From an uncultured Clostridia bacterium (GTDB lineage: Bacteria; Bacillota; Clostridia; TANB77; CAG-465), in NCBI GenBank assembly GCA_934132895.1, contig CAKPAG010000007.1:1-64000 (forward strand): a stretch of DNA of 64,000 nt, read 5' to 3'. The notes beneath the pieces are model-generated. The model was not told where the DNA came from. It made no database searches and saw only the letters and a program-made list of their open reading frames with translations. Both the position numbers and the translations under genes were made by a program. Below are positions 26,392-35,099 of this stretch, in pieces; position 1 is the stretch's first letter, and each line of letters starts with the position of its first letter.

Positions 26392-27645
26392 GTGGAACCA
26401 TTAGCATATAGAATGAAACCTAATTCTTTAGAAGAATTTTTTGGGCAAGAGCAAATAGTTGGAAAAGATAAGTTATTATATAGATTAATAAAAGCAGATA
26501 GATTAACATCGGCCATTTTTTGGGGACCTCCTGGTTGCGGAAAAACATCTCTTGCAAGAGTAATTGCTAAAACTACAAAAAACAAATTTGAAACTTTAAA
26601 TGCTACTACTGCAGGAGTGGCAGATATAAAAAGAGTAGTAGATAGTGCAGGAAATATATTTGAAAATCCCACTGGAAAATTAATATTATTTATTGATGAA
26701 ATTCATAGATTTAATAAATTGCAACAAGATGCTCTTTTACCACATGTGGAAAAAGGAACTGTAATATTAATAGGTGCAACTACTGAAAATCCGTATTTTT
26801 CAGTAAATAAAGCCTTAATATCAAGGTCTACTGTATTTAAATTTAAAAAATTAGAAGATGAAGATGTAAAGAAAATAATACTTCATACACTTAAAGATGA
26901 AAAAAATGGATTAGGAAGTTATAACTTAGAAGTATCAGATGAAGCAATAAATGTTTTAAGTATGCTTTCAAATGGAGATGTAAGAACTGTACTTAATGCA
27001 TTAGAACTTGCTGTGCTTACTACAAGTCCAAATAGTGAAGGTAAAATCATTGTAGATAAAAATGTAATACTTGAATGTATTCAACAAAAGAAAAGCCTAT
27101 ATGACAAGACAGACGATTCTCACTATGATGTAATCTCTGCTTTTATAAAATCAATGAGAGGTTCTGATCCAGACGCAACACTTCATTATCTTGCTAGAAT
27201 GATAGAGGGTGGGGAAGACCCTATGTTTATAGCAAGAAGAATAGTAATTCAAGCATCAGAAGATGTAGGACTTGCAAATAATAATGCCTTGCAAGTAGCA
27301 GTAGCTGCCATGAATGCTGTGCATCAAATAGGAATGCCAGAGGCAAGGATACCACTGGCTCATGCAGCTTTAGTAGTAGCTCTAAGTCCTAAGTCTAATA
27401 CTGCATATTTAGGTATTAATGAGGCACTAGCTGATGTAGAAAATATGGATGTAGGAGAGATTCCTATGCATATTAGAAATTGTGTTGCAAAAGGAATGGA
27501 AAGTTTTGGTTATGGAGAGGGATATAAATACCCACATGATTATGAAAATGCACAAGTTGAGCAACAATATTTACCTGACAAAATAAAAAATAAAAAATAT
27601 TTTAAACCAAAAAAATGGGAGGATTTTTATGAGAAAGGGATATAA
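26392..27645 (+). CDS. rarA: Replication-associated recombination ATPase RarA/MgsA
   Basis: 417 residues, GTG start with AGGTGAT. AAA+ clamp-loader-like ATPase acting at stalled forks. Walker A GPPGCGKTS, Walker B LFIDEIHRF, sensor 1 GATTENPYF and sensor-2 region GDVRTVLNALE are all present. The C-terminal oligomerisation domain contains SPKSNTAY and NYENAQVEQQYLP-like family motifs. Its last 17 nt overlap the next gene. Confidence 0.93.
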   Translation: MEPLAYRMKPNSLEEFFGQEQIVGKDKLLYRLIKADRLTSAIFWGPPGCGKTSLARVIAKTTKNKFETLNATTAGVADIKRVVDSAGNIFENPTGKLILFIDEIHRFNKLQQDALLPHVEKGTVILIGATTENPYFSVNKALISRSTVFKFKKLEDEDVKKIILHTLKDEKNGLGSYNLEVSDEAINVLSMLSNGDVRTVLNALELAVLTTSPNSEGKIIVDKNVILECIQQKKSLYDKTDDSHYDVISAFIKSMRGSDPDATLHYLARMIEGGEDPMFIARRIVIQASEDVGLANNNALQVAVAAMNAVHQIGMPEARIPLAHAALVVALSPKSNTAYLGINEALADVENMDVGEIPMHIRNCVAKGMESFGYGEGYKYPHDYENAQVEQQYLPDKIKNKKYFKPKKWEDFYEKGI

Positions 27646-28963
27646 GATAACAGTATCTTTAAATAAAAAGCCTTTAAAAAAAATAAAAGAAAGAAAAAAG
27701 GAAATAAGTGAAGAAGAACTTACAAAAGGAGTAGAAATAGCAAATAACCATAAGATAAAGCAAGAAGACATTAGAAGTAAAAGAATTGGTAAAACTTTAG
27801 TTGAAGTTAAAAACGAACTTATAGAAAAAAAACAAATAGAAGAAGAAAATATAAGGTCGCATAAAAGACTAAGAATTTTTATTCTTCTAGTTATAATATC
27901 TGTACTTGTATATCTTTTCTTCTACTTTGGTCCGATACTTGGTATAAGTATATATAAAAATACTGGAATAGATGAGAAAAATAAAATAGATATATCGTCA
28001 ACAAGCAATGACTATTATGGTACTTATTGTGAAGATTTTCTAATGTATACCGATAGAAAGCTTACAACATATAATTTAAATGGTAAAAAAAATTGGGAAT
28101 ATGAATTACAAGAAGTATTTATACCTAAAATATATATAAATGATAAATACATGGCAGTAGTAAATACAGCTAATTCAACAATATATTTTTTTGAAAATAA
28201 AAAAGAAAGATTTACTAAGAAAATTGATGGAACAATTTCATCTGTATATATTAATAATAATGGAAATATTGTAGTAGAATATTCAACTAATGGGTACAAG
28301 AAAATATTAGGAGTATATAATAAATCTGGTAAATTATTATATAATACTTATCTTTCTGTTACTTCAATACTTGATGTAAAATTTATGCAAGACGAGAAAA
28401 AACTACTAGTTGTAACATCTGATTCAACTACATTTAATATATCAACAATAATTAATATTGTTGATAGCACTAAAGAGCAAGAAAATTTAACAGAAGTAGC
28501 AAAATTTGAGAACTCTTTGATTTATGATATTAAAGTAAAAAGAAAAAATGCAGTAATACTATTAGATAGTAAACTTGTAAATTGTAATTTGGATACGGGA
28601 GTAGTTACAGATATTATTAATTTCAATGATTCACAAATACTATTTAATGGGCTTTCAGATAATTATTATACTTATATAGAAAAAGAATTAGGAGATAGTG
28701 TTAAAGATTACAATATAAAAACAATGAAATTTGATAATACTAATATATCTGTAACAAAAGATGAAAACTCTCCTAAATTTATGAAAAATTCTGGATATTT
28801 AAATTATTTAATATATCAAGATAAATTAAAAGTTGTAAATAAATGGGGAATAGTTATAAAAGAAATTGAAATTACTTTTCCACCTAAGGATATAGTAGTA
28901 TTTAATCATGAAAAAACAGTAGCTTTAGTATACTCTAATAAAATATACTTTTTAAACATGTAA
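27629..28963 (+). CDS. Membrane-anchored beta-propeller-like protein
   Basis: 444 residues. The first ~85 residues are strongly basic and charged, inside the cell. One membrane helix follows (IFILLVIISVLVYLFFYFGPI, residues ~90-110). The remainder has repeated short beta strands of the type ...YNLNGKKNWEYEL..., ...VYNKSGKLLYN..., as in PQQ/WD-type propellers outside the cell. Family and function are not recognised beyond that. ATG with GGGAGG; overlaps rarA by 17 nt, so co-translated. Confidence 0.6.
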   Translation: MRKGYKITVSLNKKPLKKIKERKKEISEEELTKGVEIANNHKIKQEDIRSKRIGKTLVEVKNELIEKKQIEEENIRSHKRLRIFILLVIISVLVYLFFYFGPILGISIYKNTGIDEKNKIDISSTSNDYYGTYCEDFLMYTDRKLTTYNLNGKKNWEYELQEVFIPKIYINDKYMAVVNTANSTIYFFENKKERFTKKIDGTISSVYINNNGNIVVEYSTNGYKKILGVYNKSGKLLYNTYLSVTSILDVKFMQDEKKLLVVTSDSTTFNISTIINIVDSTKEQENLTEVAKFENSLIYDIKVKRKNAVILLDSKLVNCNLDTGVVTDIINFNDSQILFNGLSDNYYTYIEKELGDSVKDYNIKTMKFDNTNISVTKDENSPKFMKNSGYLNYLIYQDKLKVVNKWGIVIKEIEITFPPKDIVVFNHEKTVALVYSNKIYFLNM

Positions 28964-28984
28964 TAATATAATGGAGGATAAAAA

Positions 28985-29623
28985 ATGATTTTAGATATAA
29001 TAGTTTTAGTTTTAATTATAACAGGAGCAATTATAGGCTACAAAAAAGGGTTAGTAGGAATAATGGTAGGACTTGTAAGTATGATTTTAGCAATAATACT
29101 AAGTCTTATACTTCAAGGGCCTATTGCAGATGCTCTATATAACAATACTGGTATGGGAAAAGTTATAGAACAAACAGTATATAATAACTTAAACTCTGCA
29201 AATAATAAAGAAAAAGAAGCAAATGCAAGTGAAAACATAATTATCGATAGTATAACAAATAAGGCAACTGAGTCACTTACAAGTGAGCAAACTGCCAAGA
29301 CTGTCACAATGTTTGTTTTAAAAGGTATAAGTTTCGTTATAATATTCATAATAGTAACAATAATATGTCGTATATTACAGTCAGTTTTAAATTTAGTATT
29401 TAATTTACCTGTTTTAGACATTGTAAATAATTTTGGAGGGCTTGGAGTAGGAGTAATAAAAGCACTATTAAAAATATATATAGTTTTAGCTATTATATCT
29501 TTTATAGCTCCAATGAATATAATTGACCCAGTTATTGATATGATTAATACATCAACAGTGACAAAAATACTATATCAAAATAACTTATTTGTATCTTTAC
29601 TTTCATTAACTCTAAAAATATAG
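28985..29623 (+). CDS. CvpA-family membrane protein
   Basis: 212 residues, four predicted membrane segments. The start LDIIVLVLIITGAIIGYKKGLVGI is the CvpA signature (helix, then Y-K-K-G). Homologues are linked to colicin V export, envelope stress and biofilm. It sits 21 nt after the propeller-like gene with GGAGG, inside the rarA-LCP operon. Confidence 0.85.
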   Translation: MILDIIVLVLIITGAIIGYKKGLVGIMVGLVSMILAIILSLILQGPIADALYNNTGMGKVIEQTVYNNLNSANNKEKEANASENIIIDSITNKATESLTSEQTAKTVTMFVLKGISFVIIFIIVTIICRILQSVLNLVFNLPVLDIVNNFGGLGVGVIKALLKIYIVLAIISFIAPMNIIDPVIDMINTSTVTKILYQNNLFVSLLSLTLKI

Positions 29624-29652
29624 TATTATAGCATAAACTAAAGGAGTAATTC

Positions 29653-30630
29653 ATGAAAAAAAATAAAAAAAAGAGAAATACTGTGCAAAAGTTTAAACTT
29701 TTCTTTATGGTATTAAGCATTATAGGAATAGTTGTATGGGGAGCTATTTATGCTGTTAATTATACCATAGGGGAAGATGAAGAAATTTTGTCAGCAGATG
29801 GAACAAAAGTTGAAACCACAAAGAAAAAAGATGTAATAAATGCATTGGTGTGTGGTATAAACGAAAACTTGACAGATACAATGATATACGTGAGGTATGA
29901 TGTAAATAGTGGTAAAATAGCGATGATGTCTATTCCAAGAGATACTTATGTAACAAATGATTATTGCATAGGTCATAAGCTAAATGCTATTTATCGTGGA
30001 AAAAATGTGGTACCACTTGTTGAAGAAATTCAAGAATTATTGGATGTAAAAATAGATTATTATTTAATATTTGATACAGAGATGGTTCATGAATTAGTTG
30101 ATGCTGTTGGAGGCGTTGAGATAGAAGTACCAATGAGAATGAAGTATGATGACCCAACGCAAAATTTACATATAGACCTCCAGAAAGGTTTACAAGTATT
30201 AAATGGTAAACAAGCAGAAATGTTTGTTAGATTTAGACATAATAATGATATGACAGTAGGATATAGTATGGGAGATTTGGATAGGACTAAAGTTCAACAA
30301 ACATTTATTAAAGCTTTTGCTAAAACTGCATTATCAGCTTCGAATATACCAAAGTATCCAGAACTTATAAAAATAGCGTTAGAGCATACTGATACAAATG
30401 TAACTGTAAGGGAAGCTTTAAAGTATGCAACAGATGCAGCAAAAATAGATGTTGAAAACATCATTTCATTAACAGCACCTGGAGAAGCAAAATATATTGA
30501 TAATCTTTCATATTTTGTATTAGATGAAGATGAAACAAGAAAAGTAATAAAAGAACAGTTTAACACTATGGAAACTGAAGATGTAAGTGATACAACTAAA
30601 AATAGTGATGATGTAAATAAAGGCAATTAA
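29653..30630 (+). CDS. LytR-CpsA-Psr (LCP) family phosphotransferase
   Basis: 325 residues. One N-terminal membrane helix (FFMVLSIIGIVVWGAIYAV), then the extracellular LCP domain. IAMMSIPRDTYV, HKLNAIY, FRHNNDMTVGYSMGDLDRTKVQQTF contain the Arg and Asp residues that bind polyprenyl-pyrophosphate. LCP enzymes attach teichoic acids or capsular glycans to peptidoglycan. The C-terminal tail is Asp/Thr-rich. Last gene of the operon. Confidence 0.92.
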   Translation: MKKNKKKRNTVQKFKLFFMVLSIIGIVVWGAIYAVNYTIGEDEEILSADGTKVETTKKKDVINALVCGINENLTDTMIYVRYDVNSGKIAMMSIPRDTYVTNDYCIGHKLNAIYRGKNVVPLVEEIQELLDVKIDYYLIFDTEMVHELVDAVGGVEIEVPMRMKYDDPTQNLHIDLQKGLQVLNGKQAEMFVRFRHNNDMTVGYSMGDLDRTKVQQTFIKAFAKTALSASNIPKYPELIKIALEHTDTNVTVREALKYATDAAKIDVENIISLTAPGEAKYIDNLSYFVLDEDETRKVIKEQFNTMETEDVSDTTKNSDDVNKGN

Positions 30631-30678
30631 TGCAAAAAGCACAGTATAGAAAAGTGTATACTGTGCTTTTTGCATTAA
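30627..30678. terminator. Bidirectional terminator, LCP and dacF
   Basis: A 22-bp perfect inverted repeat (30627-30648 / 30657-30678) with an 8-nt loop includes A5 and T5 within its arms, so it can end transcription from both converging genes. It overlaps the LCP stop codon. Confidence 0.9.
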
Positions 30679-30687
30679 ATATTAAAG

Positions 30688-32022
30688 TTATATATTATAG
30701 TTTCGTCTTTGCATTTTAGTATTAGTTTTTCTGATTTTCTTTTTACTTTTTTTAAAATAATTTTTAAAAGTAAATAATATTATCACAATACACAAAATAC
30801 ATAAGATAATATTTATATATAGTTTTATATTGCTTGATGCATTAAAGTAATTTTCTTTTGAAATTAGAATTAAATCAAGGGTATTAGTGACATCAACAGA
30901 ATTTCCATTTGTAGATACGGTTAAAGTTCCAACTTTATCATTTAAATTATAACTTTCTAAATCATTTTGAGTTAAATTCAAAGTATATCTTGAAAAATGA
31001 AAATCATTATTGTATAATGCATACATATCATCTTTTATAGAAATGGTATATTTCTTATTGTAACTTTCATCATTTATACAAAATGTGAAATCGTTTTTAT
31101 CTAGTAGGTTATATTTATTAAAGTTATTAAATGCATATTCAAATAGTTGTATAGAATCTAAAAATCTTCCTTCATTTCCAGAAATATTTTGTGAACCATC
31201 AAATGCACATACAATGACTGTTTTATCATCTTTTTTACCATAGCCTACAAATGTACCTCTAGCTTCTTCAGTATATCCAGTTTTTCCACCTATTACATAT
31301 TCATAATACATTTTAGTGTATTTTGGATTAAACATTTTATTTGTATTTTTGTATGTTCTTTCTTCGGTTTTGTTTGTTTTAGGAATTGTAATTTCTTTTG
31401 TCGCTATAATTTTTTTGAATGTTTCATTTTGTACTGCGTATCTAAATAGTTTTGCCATATCAAAAACAGTTGTATAATGGTTACTATCATGAAATCCGTG
31501 TGTATTTGTAAAATGGGTATCATTACATCCTATTTCTTTTAACTTTGAATTCATTAGATTAATAAAATCTGGAATATTTCCACTTACAGCTTCAGCTAGT
31601 GCGTTAGCTGCGTCATTTCCTGACTGAAGCAAAAGACCATATAACAAGTTTTTTATACTTATCACTTCTTCTGGTTTAAGATACATTATAGAGCTACCAA
31701 TAGGAGTAGAATATACAGCATTTTTTGAAACTACAACAGTGTCATCTAGATTGAGATTTTCTATCGCTAAAAGAGCAGTTAGAACTTTAGTAGTACTAGC
31801 AGGGTAAACTTTGCTATGTGCATTTTTTTCAAAAATAATATTACCACTTTCTAAATCCATTATAATATCATTATTGCAGTAAAGTGAAGATTTAAGCTCT
31901 TCCTCTTTAGTATTAATACTGGTAGCATTAATACTAGCGTTAAAAAAATAAAAATATATAAAAATTATAAAACTAAAAAATATCACTTTTTTAATATTTT
32001 TTTCAAAACTTTTAAAAGTCAA
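30688..32022 (-). CDS. D-alanyl-D-alanine carboxypeptidase (DacF/PBP5-type)
   Basis: 444 residues, TTG start with GGGGTGAT upstream. Trims pentapeptide stems in peptidoglycan. N-terminal signal/anchor (residues ~12-30); SxxK as ASTTK, SxN as QSGNDAAN, KTG as GGKTGYT, all in order. A C-terminal beta domain and a membrane helix (YINIILCILCIVIILF) with a very basic tail complete it; a C-terminal helix rather than the amphipathic anchor of PBP5 is seen. Divergent from comEA with only 67 nt between. Confidence 0.92.
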   Translation of the reverse strand: MTFKSFEKNIKKVIFFSFIIFIYFYFFNASINATSINTKEEELKSSLYCNNDIIMDLESGNIIFEKNAHSKVYPASTTKVLTALLAIENLNLDDTVVVSKNAVYSTPIGSSIMYLKPEEVISIKNLLYGLLLQSGNDAANALAEAVSGNIPDFINLMNSKLKEIGCNDTHFTNTHGFHDSNHYTTVFDMAKLFRYAVQNETFKKIIATKEITIPKTNKTEERTYKNTNKMFNPKYTKMYYEYVIGGKTGYTEEARGTFVGYGKKDDKTVIVCAFDGSQNISGNEGRFLDSIQLFEYAFNNFNKYNLLDKNDFTFCINDESYNKKYTISIKDDMYALYNNDFHFSRYTLNLTQNDLESYNLNDKVGTLTVSTNGNSVDVTNTLDLILISKENYFNASSNIKLYINIILCILCIVIILFTFKNYFKKSKKKIRKTNTKMQRRNYNI

Positions 32023-32089
32023 AATATCACCCCATCAAATTTTAATATAATTATACAATAAAATATACAAAAAATAAAGGAGAAATTTC

Positions 32090-32662
32090 ATGGAAAAAAT
32101 TATAAAATTTATACAAAAAAATAAAGGATATATAATATGTTTTTTAATTATTATCCTTTCAGTAATATCAATAGTGTTTCAAGATTTAGATAGAAAAAAT
32201 ACAATGAAGATAAATAATGAAGAAATGGCCGGTGAAAGTGGTAAAATAGGTGTATATGTAACAGGAGCGGTAAAGAACCCGGGAGTATATTATTTAGATA
32301 GAAATTCAAGGCTTTATCAATTGCTAGATATATGTGGAGGAATACAAGAAAATGCGGATATTTCAAAACTTAATTTGGCTTTAAAATTAAATGATTCCGA
32401 TAAAATCGATGTTCCTGTAAAAAAAGAGGAAAGTAGTGAAAATGGTGACTTTCAAGAAGATATAGAAGAAAGTAATAAAATTAATATAAATGAAGCGGGA
32501 GTTGAAGAGTTAAAAACACTTACTGGTATAGGAGATTCTACTGCTAAAAAAATTATAGATTACAGAAATAAAAATAAGTTTGAAAGTATTGAAGATATAA
32601 TGAATGTGCCTGGTATAGGTGAAAGTAAGTTTAACAATATAAAAGATGATATTTGCGTGTGA
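32090..32662 (+). CDS. comEA: ComEA-like DNA-binding protein
   Basis: 190 residues. N-terminal membrane helix (GYIICFLIIILSVISIVF), an extracellular SLBB domain (IGVYVTGAVKNPGVYYL), an acidic linker, then two helix-hairpin-helix motifs: INEAGVEELKTLTGIG and IMNVPGIGESKF. ComEA receives DNA at the surface during natural transformation. comEC and comEB are not next to it, so competence cannot be concluded from this gene alone. AAAGGAG site. Confidence 0.88.
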   Translation: MEKIIKFIQKNKGYIICFLIIILSVISIVFQDLDRKNTMKINNEEMAGESGKIGVYVTGAVKNPGVYYLDRNSRLYQLLDICGGIQENADISKLNLALKLNDSDKIDVPVKKEESSENGDFQEDIEESNKININEAGVEELKTLTGIGDSTAKKIIDYRNKNKFESIEDIMNVPGIGESKFNNIKDDICV

Positions 32663-32738
32663 TATTTTGAATATGCAATTTTGGTAATTAAAATTACACA
32701 TATAAAATAGAATATATAGTGTAAAGTAGAGGTAGAAA

Positions 32739-33389
32739 ATGAGATATTATATATATTTAGATAAATGCTTTATTAGAAGTCTTTTTTCAATAGTAGAAAA
32801 TGTAGATTTTGATATAGAAGTAGTAGAGTATTCCGTTAGAAAAAGTTCAACTACTAATAATCAATTTTCTATTGCACCATCAAATGAAAAAATATGTAAT
32901 ACTGGAGAAGATAGTACACCACTTAATAAAGAAGATGTGCAAGTACATTTACGAGATGAAAGTATGTGTAAAAATTGTATTTCAGCTCAAGCTGGATATG
33001 GAGATAGTTCAACTATAGAAACTCAGAGGAGATATATTAATATAGACGATATAACAGATATGAAAAACAATAATTTTTATCATCATTTAATAGAGAAATT
33101 AAACACAGAAAATTTTCGAGATGACAGTAGGATAAAAGTAGATGAGGGCTTTATACGACTTTATGATAGATATGATATTAGTGAAAAATTAGATGAAGCA
33201 GATATAAAGAAAAAAGGGAGTTTTTTTATGCTAAATGGAAAGTATATTTGGTATAACGATGAACTATTAACAGGAGATATAGAGTTACTTGCTCAAATGT
33301 CATGTAAAATCAAAGTATTAGGATATAAAATGAATTGTTTAGAACAAGATGAAGAAATAATAAAAGCAATAGCTATGTTTATTGAATAA
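32739..33389 (+). CDS. Hypothetical protein
   Basis: 216 residues, not recognised with certainty. The start YYIYLDKCFIRSLFSIVENV recalls DUF6414-type proteins that begin with YLD and bear a long variable region. The middle has two Cys (MCKNC) and a low-complexity polar stretch. The C-terminal half (LNGKYIWYNDELLTGDIELLAQMSCKIKVLGYKMNCLE) is regular alpha/beta. No membrane segment. AGAGGTAG precedes the ATG. Expressed alone, ended by a hairpin. Confidence 0.55.
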   Translation: MRYYIYLDKCFIRSLFSIVENVDFDIEVVEYSVRKSSTTNNQFSIAPSNEKICNTGEDSTPLNKEDVQVHLRDESMCKNCISAQAGYGDSSTIETQRRYINIDDITDMKNNNFYHHLIEKLNTENFRDDSRIKVDEGFIRLYDRYDISEKLDEADIKKKGSFFMLNGKYIWYNDELLTGDIELLAQMSCKIKVLGYKMNCLEQDEEIIKAIAMFIE

Positions 33390-33391
33390 AA

Positions 33392-33425
33392 AATCTATTA
33401 CCCAATTTCATTAGGGTAATAGATT
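33392..33425. terminator. Bidirectional hairpin terminator
   Basis: AATCTATTACCC (33392-33403) pairs perfectly with GGGTAATAGATT (33414-33425). An A run before it gives T5 for the minus-strand ASCH operon. The + side T run is weak. Confidence 0.75.
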
Positions 33426-33437
33426 AATTAGATATAT

Positions 33438-33776
33438 TTATAGTTTAAATCTTATTCCGAGAACTCCATATTTACTTTGCATATCTTCAGTATAAAATTT
33501 TTGCAAAACATTTAAGAGTTCAAGCTTAGTCATTGAGCTATCTGAAAGTATCGATATATCAAAATCATTAAATAAATCACTGAACGTAGCATAGTTTAAA
33601 AGCCCTGTTACTTTTGTCTCAAAACTTTCAGTTAAATCTGGTTCTTTAAGAAAAGTAATTGTATCACCTATTTTGATATTTTTACGTTTTTCATCGTTTA
33701 ATCTTAACTCGATTCTTTTAGTTCCTTTTAATATATAATTATAATAATCTGGTTGTAATTTCATTGTATGTGTCAT
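33438..33776 (-). CDS. ASCH-domain protein
   Basis: 112 residues. MKLQPDYYNYILKGTKRIELRLNDEKRKNIKIGDTI is the ASCH pattern (K-P-x-Y..I..G.K..E.R). The fold is PUA-like and RNA-binding; some members hydrolyse modified nucleosides. The specific substrate is unknown. Directly downstream of the HD-GYP gene (19 nt) and probably co-transcribed with it. Confidence 0.8.
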   Translation of the reverse strand: MTHTMKLQPDYYNYILKGTKRIELRLNDEKRKNIKIGDTITFLKEPDLTESFETKVTGLLNYATFSDLFNDFDISILSDSSMTKLELLNVLQKFYTEDMQSKYGVLGIRFKL

Positions 33777-33795
33777 TTTATTTACCTCTTTTTAG

Positions 33796-34809
33796 TTAAC
33801 TTTCTAACATTTTCTTAATTTCTTCTTTATTTTCATTTACCATAGTTACAAATTTTTCGTCAAGAGTAGGGTCAAAATGAGTGCCTTTTTCGTCGCTTAT
33901 TATGTCTAAAGCATGTTCAATAGTTTGAGCTTCTTTATATGGTCTTTTATCTACTATTGCATCAAAGCAGTCGCATAGTGAAAGTAGTCTTGCAAGATAA
34001 GGTATATCTGTTCCTTTTAATTTATTAGGATAACCTTTTCCGTTATATTTCTCATGATGAGCTTCTATAATAGGGCATACTTTAGAAAATACTTTAGATA
34101 CACTTAAAATATTTGCTCCAATAGTTGGGTGTTGCTTTATGCTCTCAAATTCTTCATCTGTAAGTTTTCCTTCTTTTAAAAGAATTCTATCTGGAACTCC
34201 GATTTTCCCTATATCATGGAAAGATGCAGCTAAATTTAATGTGTTTATATCTTCTTTACTTAGACCTAAATAGTTTGCAAAATATATACAAAGTCTTGTA
34301 ACCCTTATAGAGTGACGTTCTGTATAATTATCTTTTGCACCAACTGTATTTAGTAAAACTTTTGCAAATTCAATTAAGTTTTGTTCCATTTGCATACTCA
34401 TATTTTTAATCTTATTTAATTGATTAAGATATTTTATACCAGTTTGTATAAACATAATCAATTGATCAAATTGAGTGCTTTTTTCAAAGTAGGCTTGAAT
34501 ATCTAAACTTTGCATTGTTTCAATTGAAGGAGCTAAATCTTTATGCATAGACATAAGAATAATATATATATCTTTATCAAATTCTCTAACTAGTTCAACA
34601 ATTCTATCTCCATTTACAGGAGACATTAGATAATTAACAATTAGAATATCATATTTTGTTCTTTTTAATTCTTCTATTGCTGCTACTGGTTCTGTATAAG
34701 TACTTACAGTATGACCATATTTAGCTAATATAACAGACAGAATATCCATCATATTTACATCATCATCAATTACTAAAATTTTTGCATTAGTTATCTTTTC
34801 GTCGTTCAT
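33796..34809 (-). CDS. Response-regulator-like HD-GYP phosphodiesterase
   Basis: 337 residues. N-terminal receiver domain (LVIDDDVNMMDIL), a helical linker (~120-150), then an HD-GYP domain: FHDIGKIGVPDRILLKEGKLT, HHEKYNGKGYP and CDCFDAIVDKRPY are complete. HD-GYP proteins degrade cyclic di-GMP. The receiver has Asn59 where the phosphorylated Asp is expected (VNYLMSPVNG), so it is probably not switched by phosphorylation. Acidic residues and the Lys near FEKS remain. AAAGGTGATC site; own promoter. Confidence 0.88.
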   Translation of the reverse strand: MNDEKITNAKILVIDDDVNMMDILSVILAKYGHTVSTYTEPVAAIEELKRTKYDILIVNYLMSPVNGDRIVELVREFDKDIYIILMSMHKDLAPSIETMQSLDIQAYFEKSTQFDQLIMFIQTGIKYLNQLNKIKNMSMQMEQNLIEFAKVLLNTVGAKDNYTERHSIRVTRLCIYFANYLGLSKEDINTLNLAASFHDIGKIGVPDRILLKEGKLTDEEFESIKQHPTIGANILSVSKVFSKVCPIIEAHHEKYNGKGYPNKLKGTDIPYLARLLSLCDCFDAIVDKRPYKEAQTIEHALDIISDEKGTHFDPTLDEKFVTMVNENKEEIKKMLES

Positions 34810-34827
34810 AAGATCACCTTTAAATAA

Positions 34828-34856
34828 AGTATACCAAATAAAAGTTAAATAATCAA
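34828..34856 (-). promoter_or_regulatory. HD-GYP/ASCH promoter
   Basis: On the minus strand: TTGATT (34851-34856), 17-nt spacer, TATACT (34828-34833) with an extended TGG. Confidence 0.75.
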
Positions 34857-35099
34857 GAGGTAAAAAATGTATGCGGATAATGACATGAAAAAGTTAATAC
34901 TATACAAATGTACTTGTATCAAAAATAAACAGTAAATGAACAGTAGAAAAATAGAAAGGAGCTTTTTACACAATTTTATTGAAAAATTATATAAAATTCT
35001 CCTTTTAAGTATGTCTTGTTTATTTTTTGTTGCTTAAATTGTCTCCTATTCAAGATAGGTTCTAATAAAGTAATTACAATTAGTGTACAAATTAAATTA
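34857..35099. other. Non-coding gap, weak hairpin
   Basis: No gene found. On the minus strand AAAAGGAG (~35005) and CTCCTTT (~34955) can pair around an inner repeat AATTTTAT/ATAAAATT, leaving TATTTTTC: a poor terminator for the SPFH gene. A CCTAT-TCAAG-ATAGG hairpin lies near 35047-35061. Confidence 0.3.

Noticed and set aside
34867..34935. 22-residue ORF with AAGAGGT site after the HD-GYP promoter
   Set aside because: It has a plausible ribosome site but no promoter, no composition support and no neighbour link; too short to claim.
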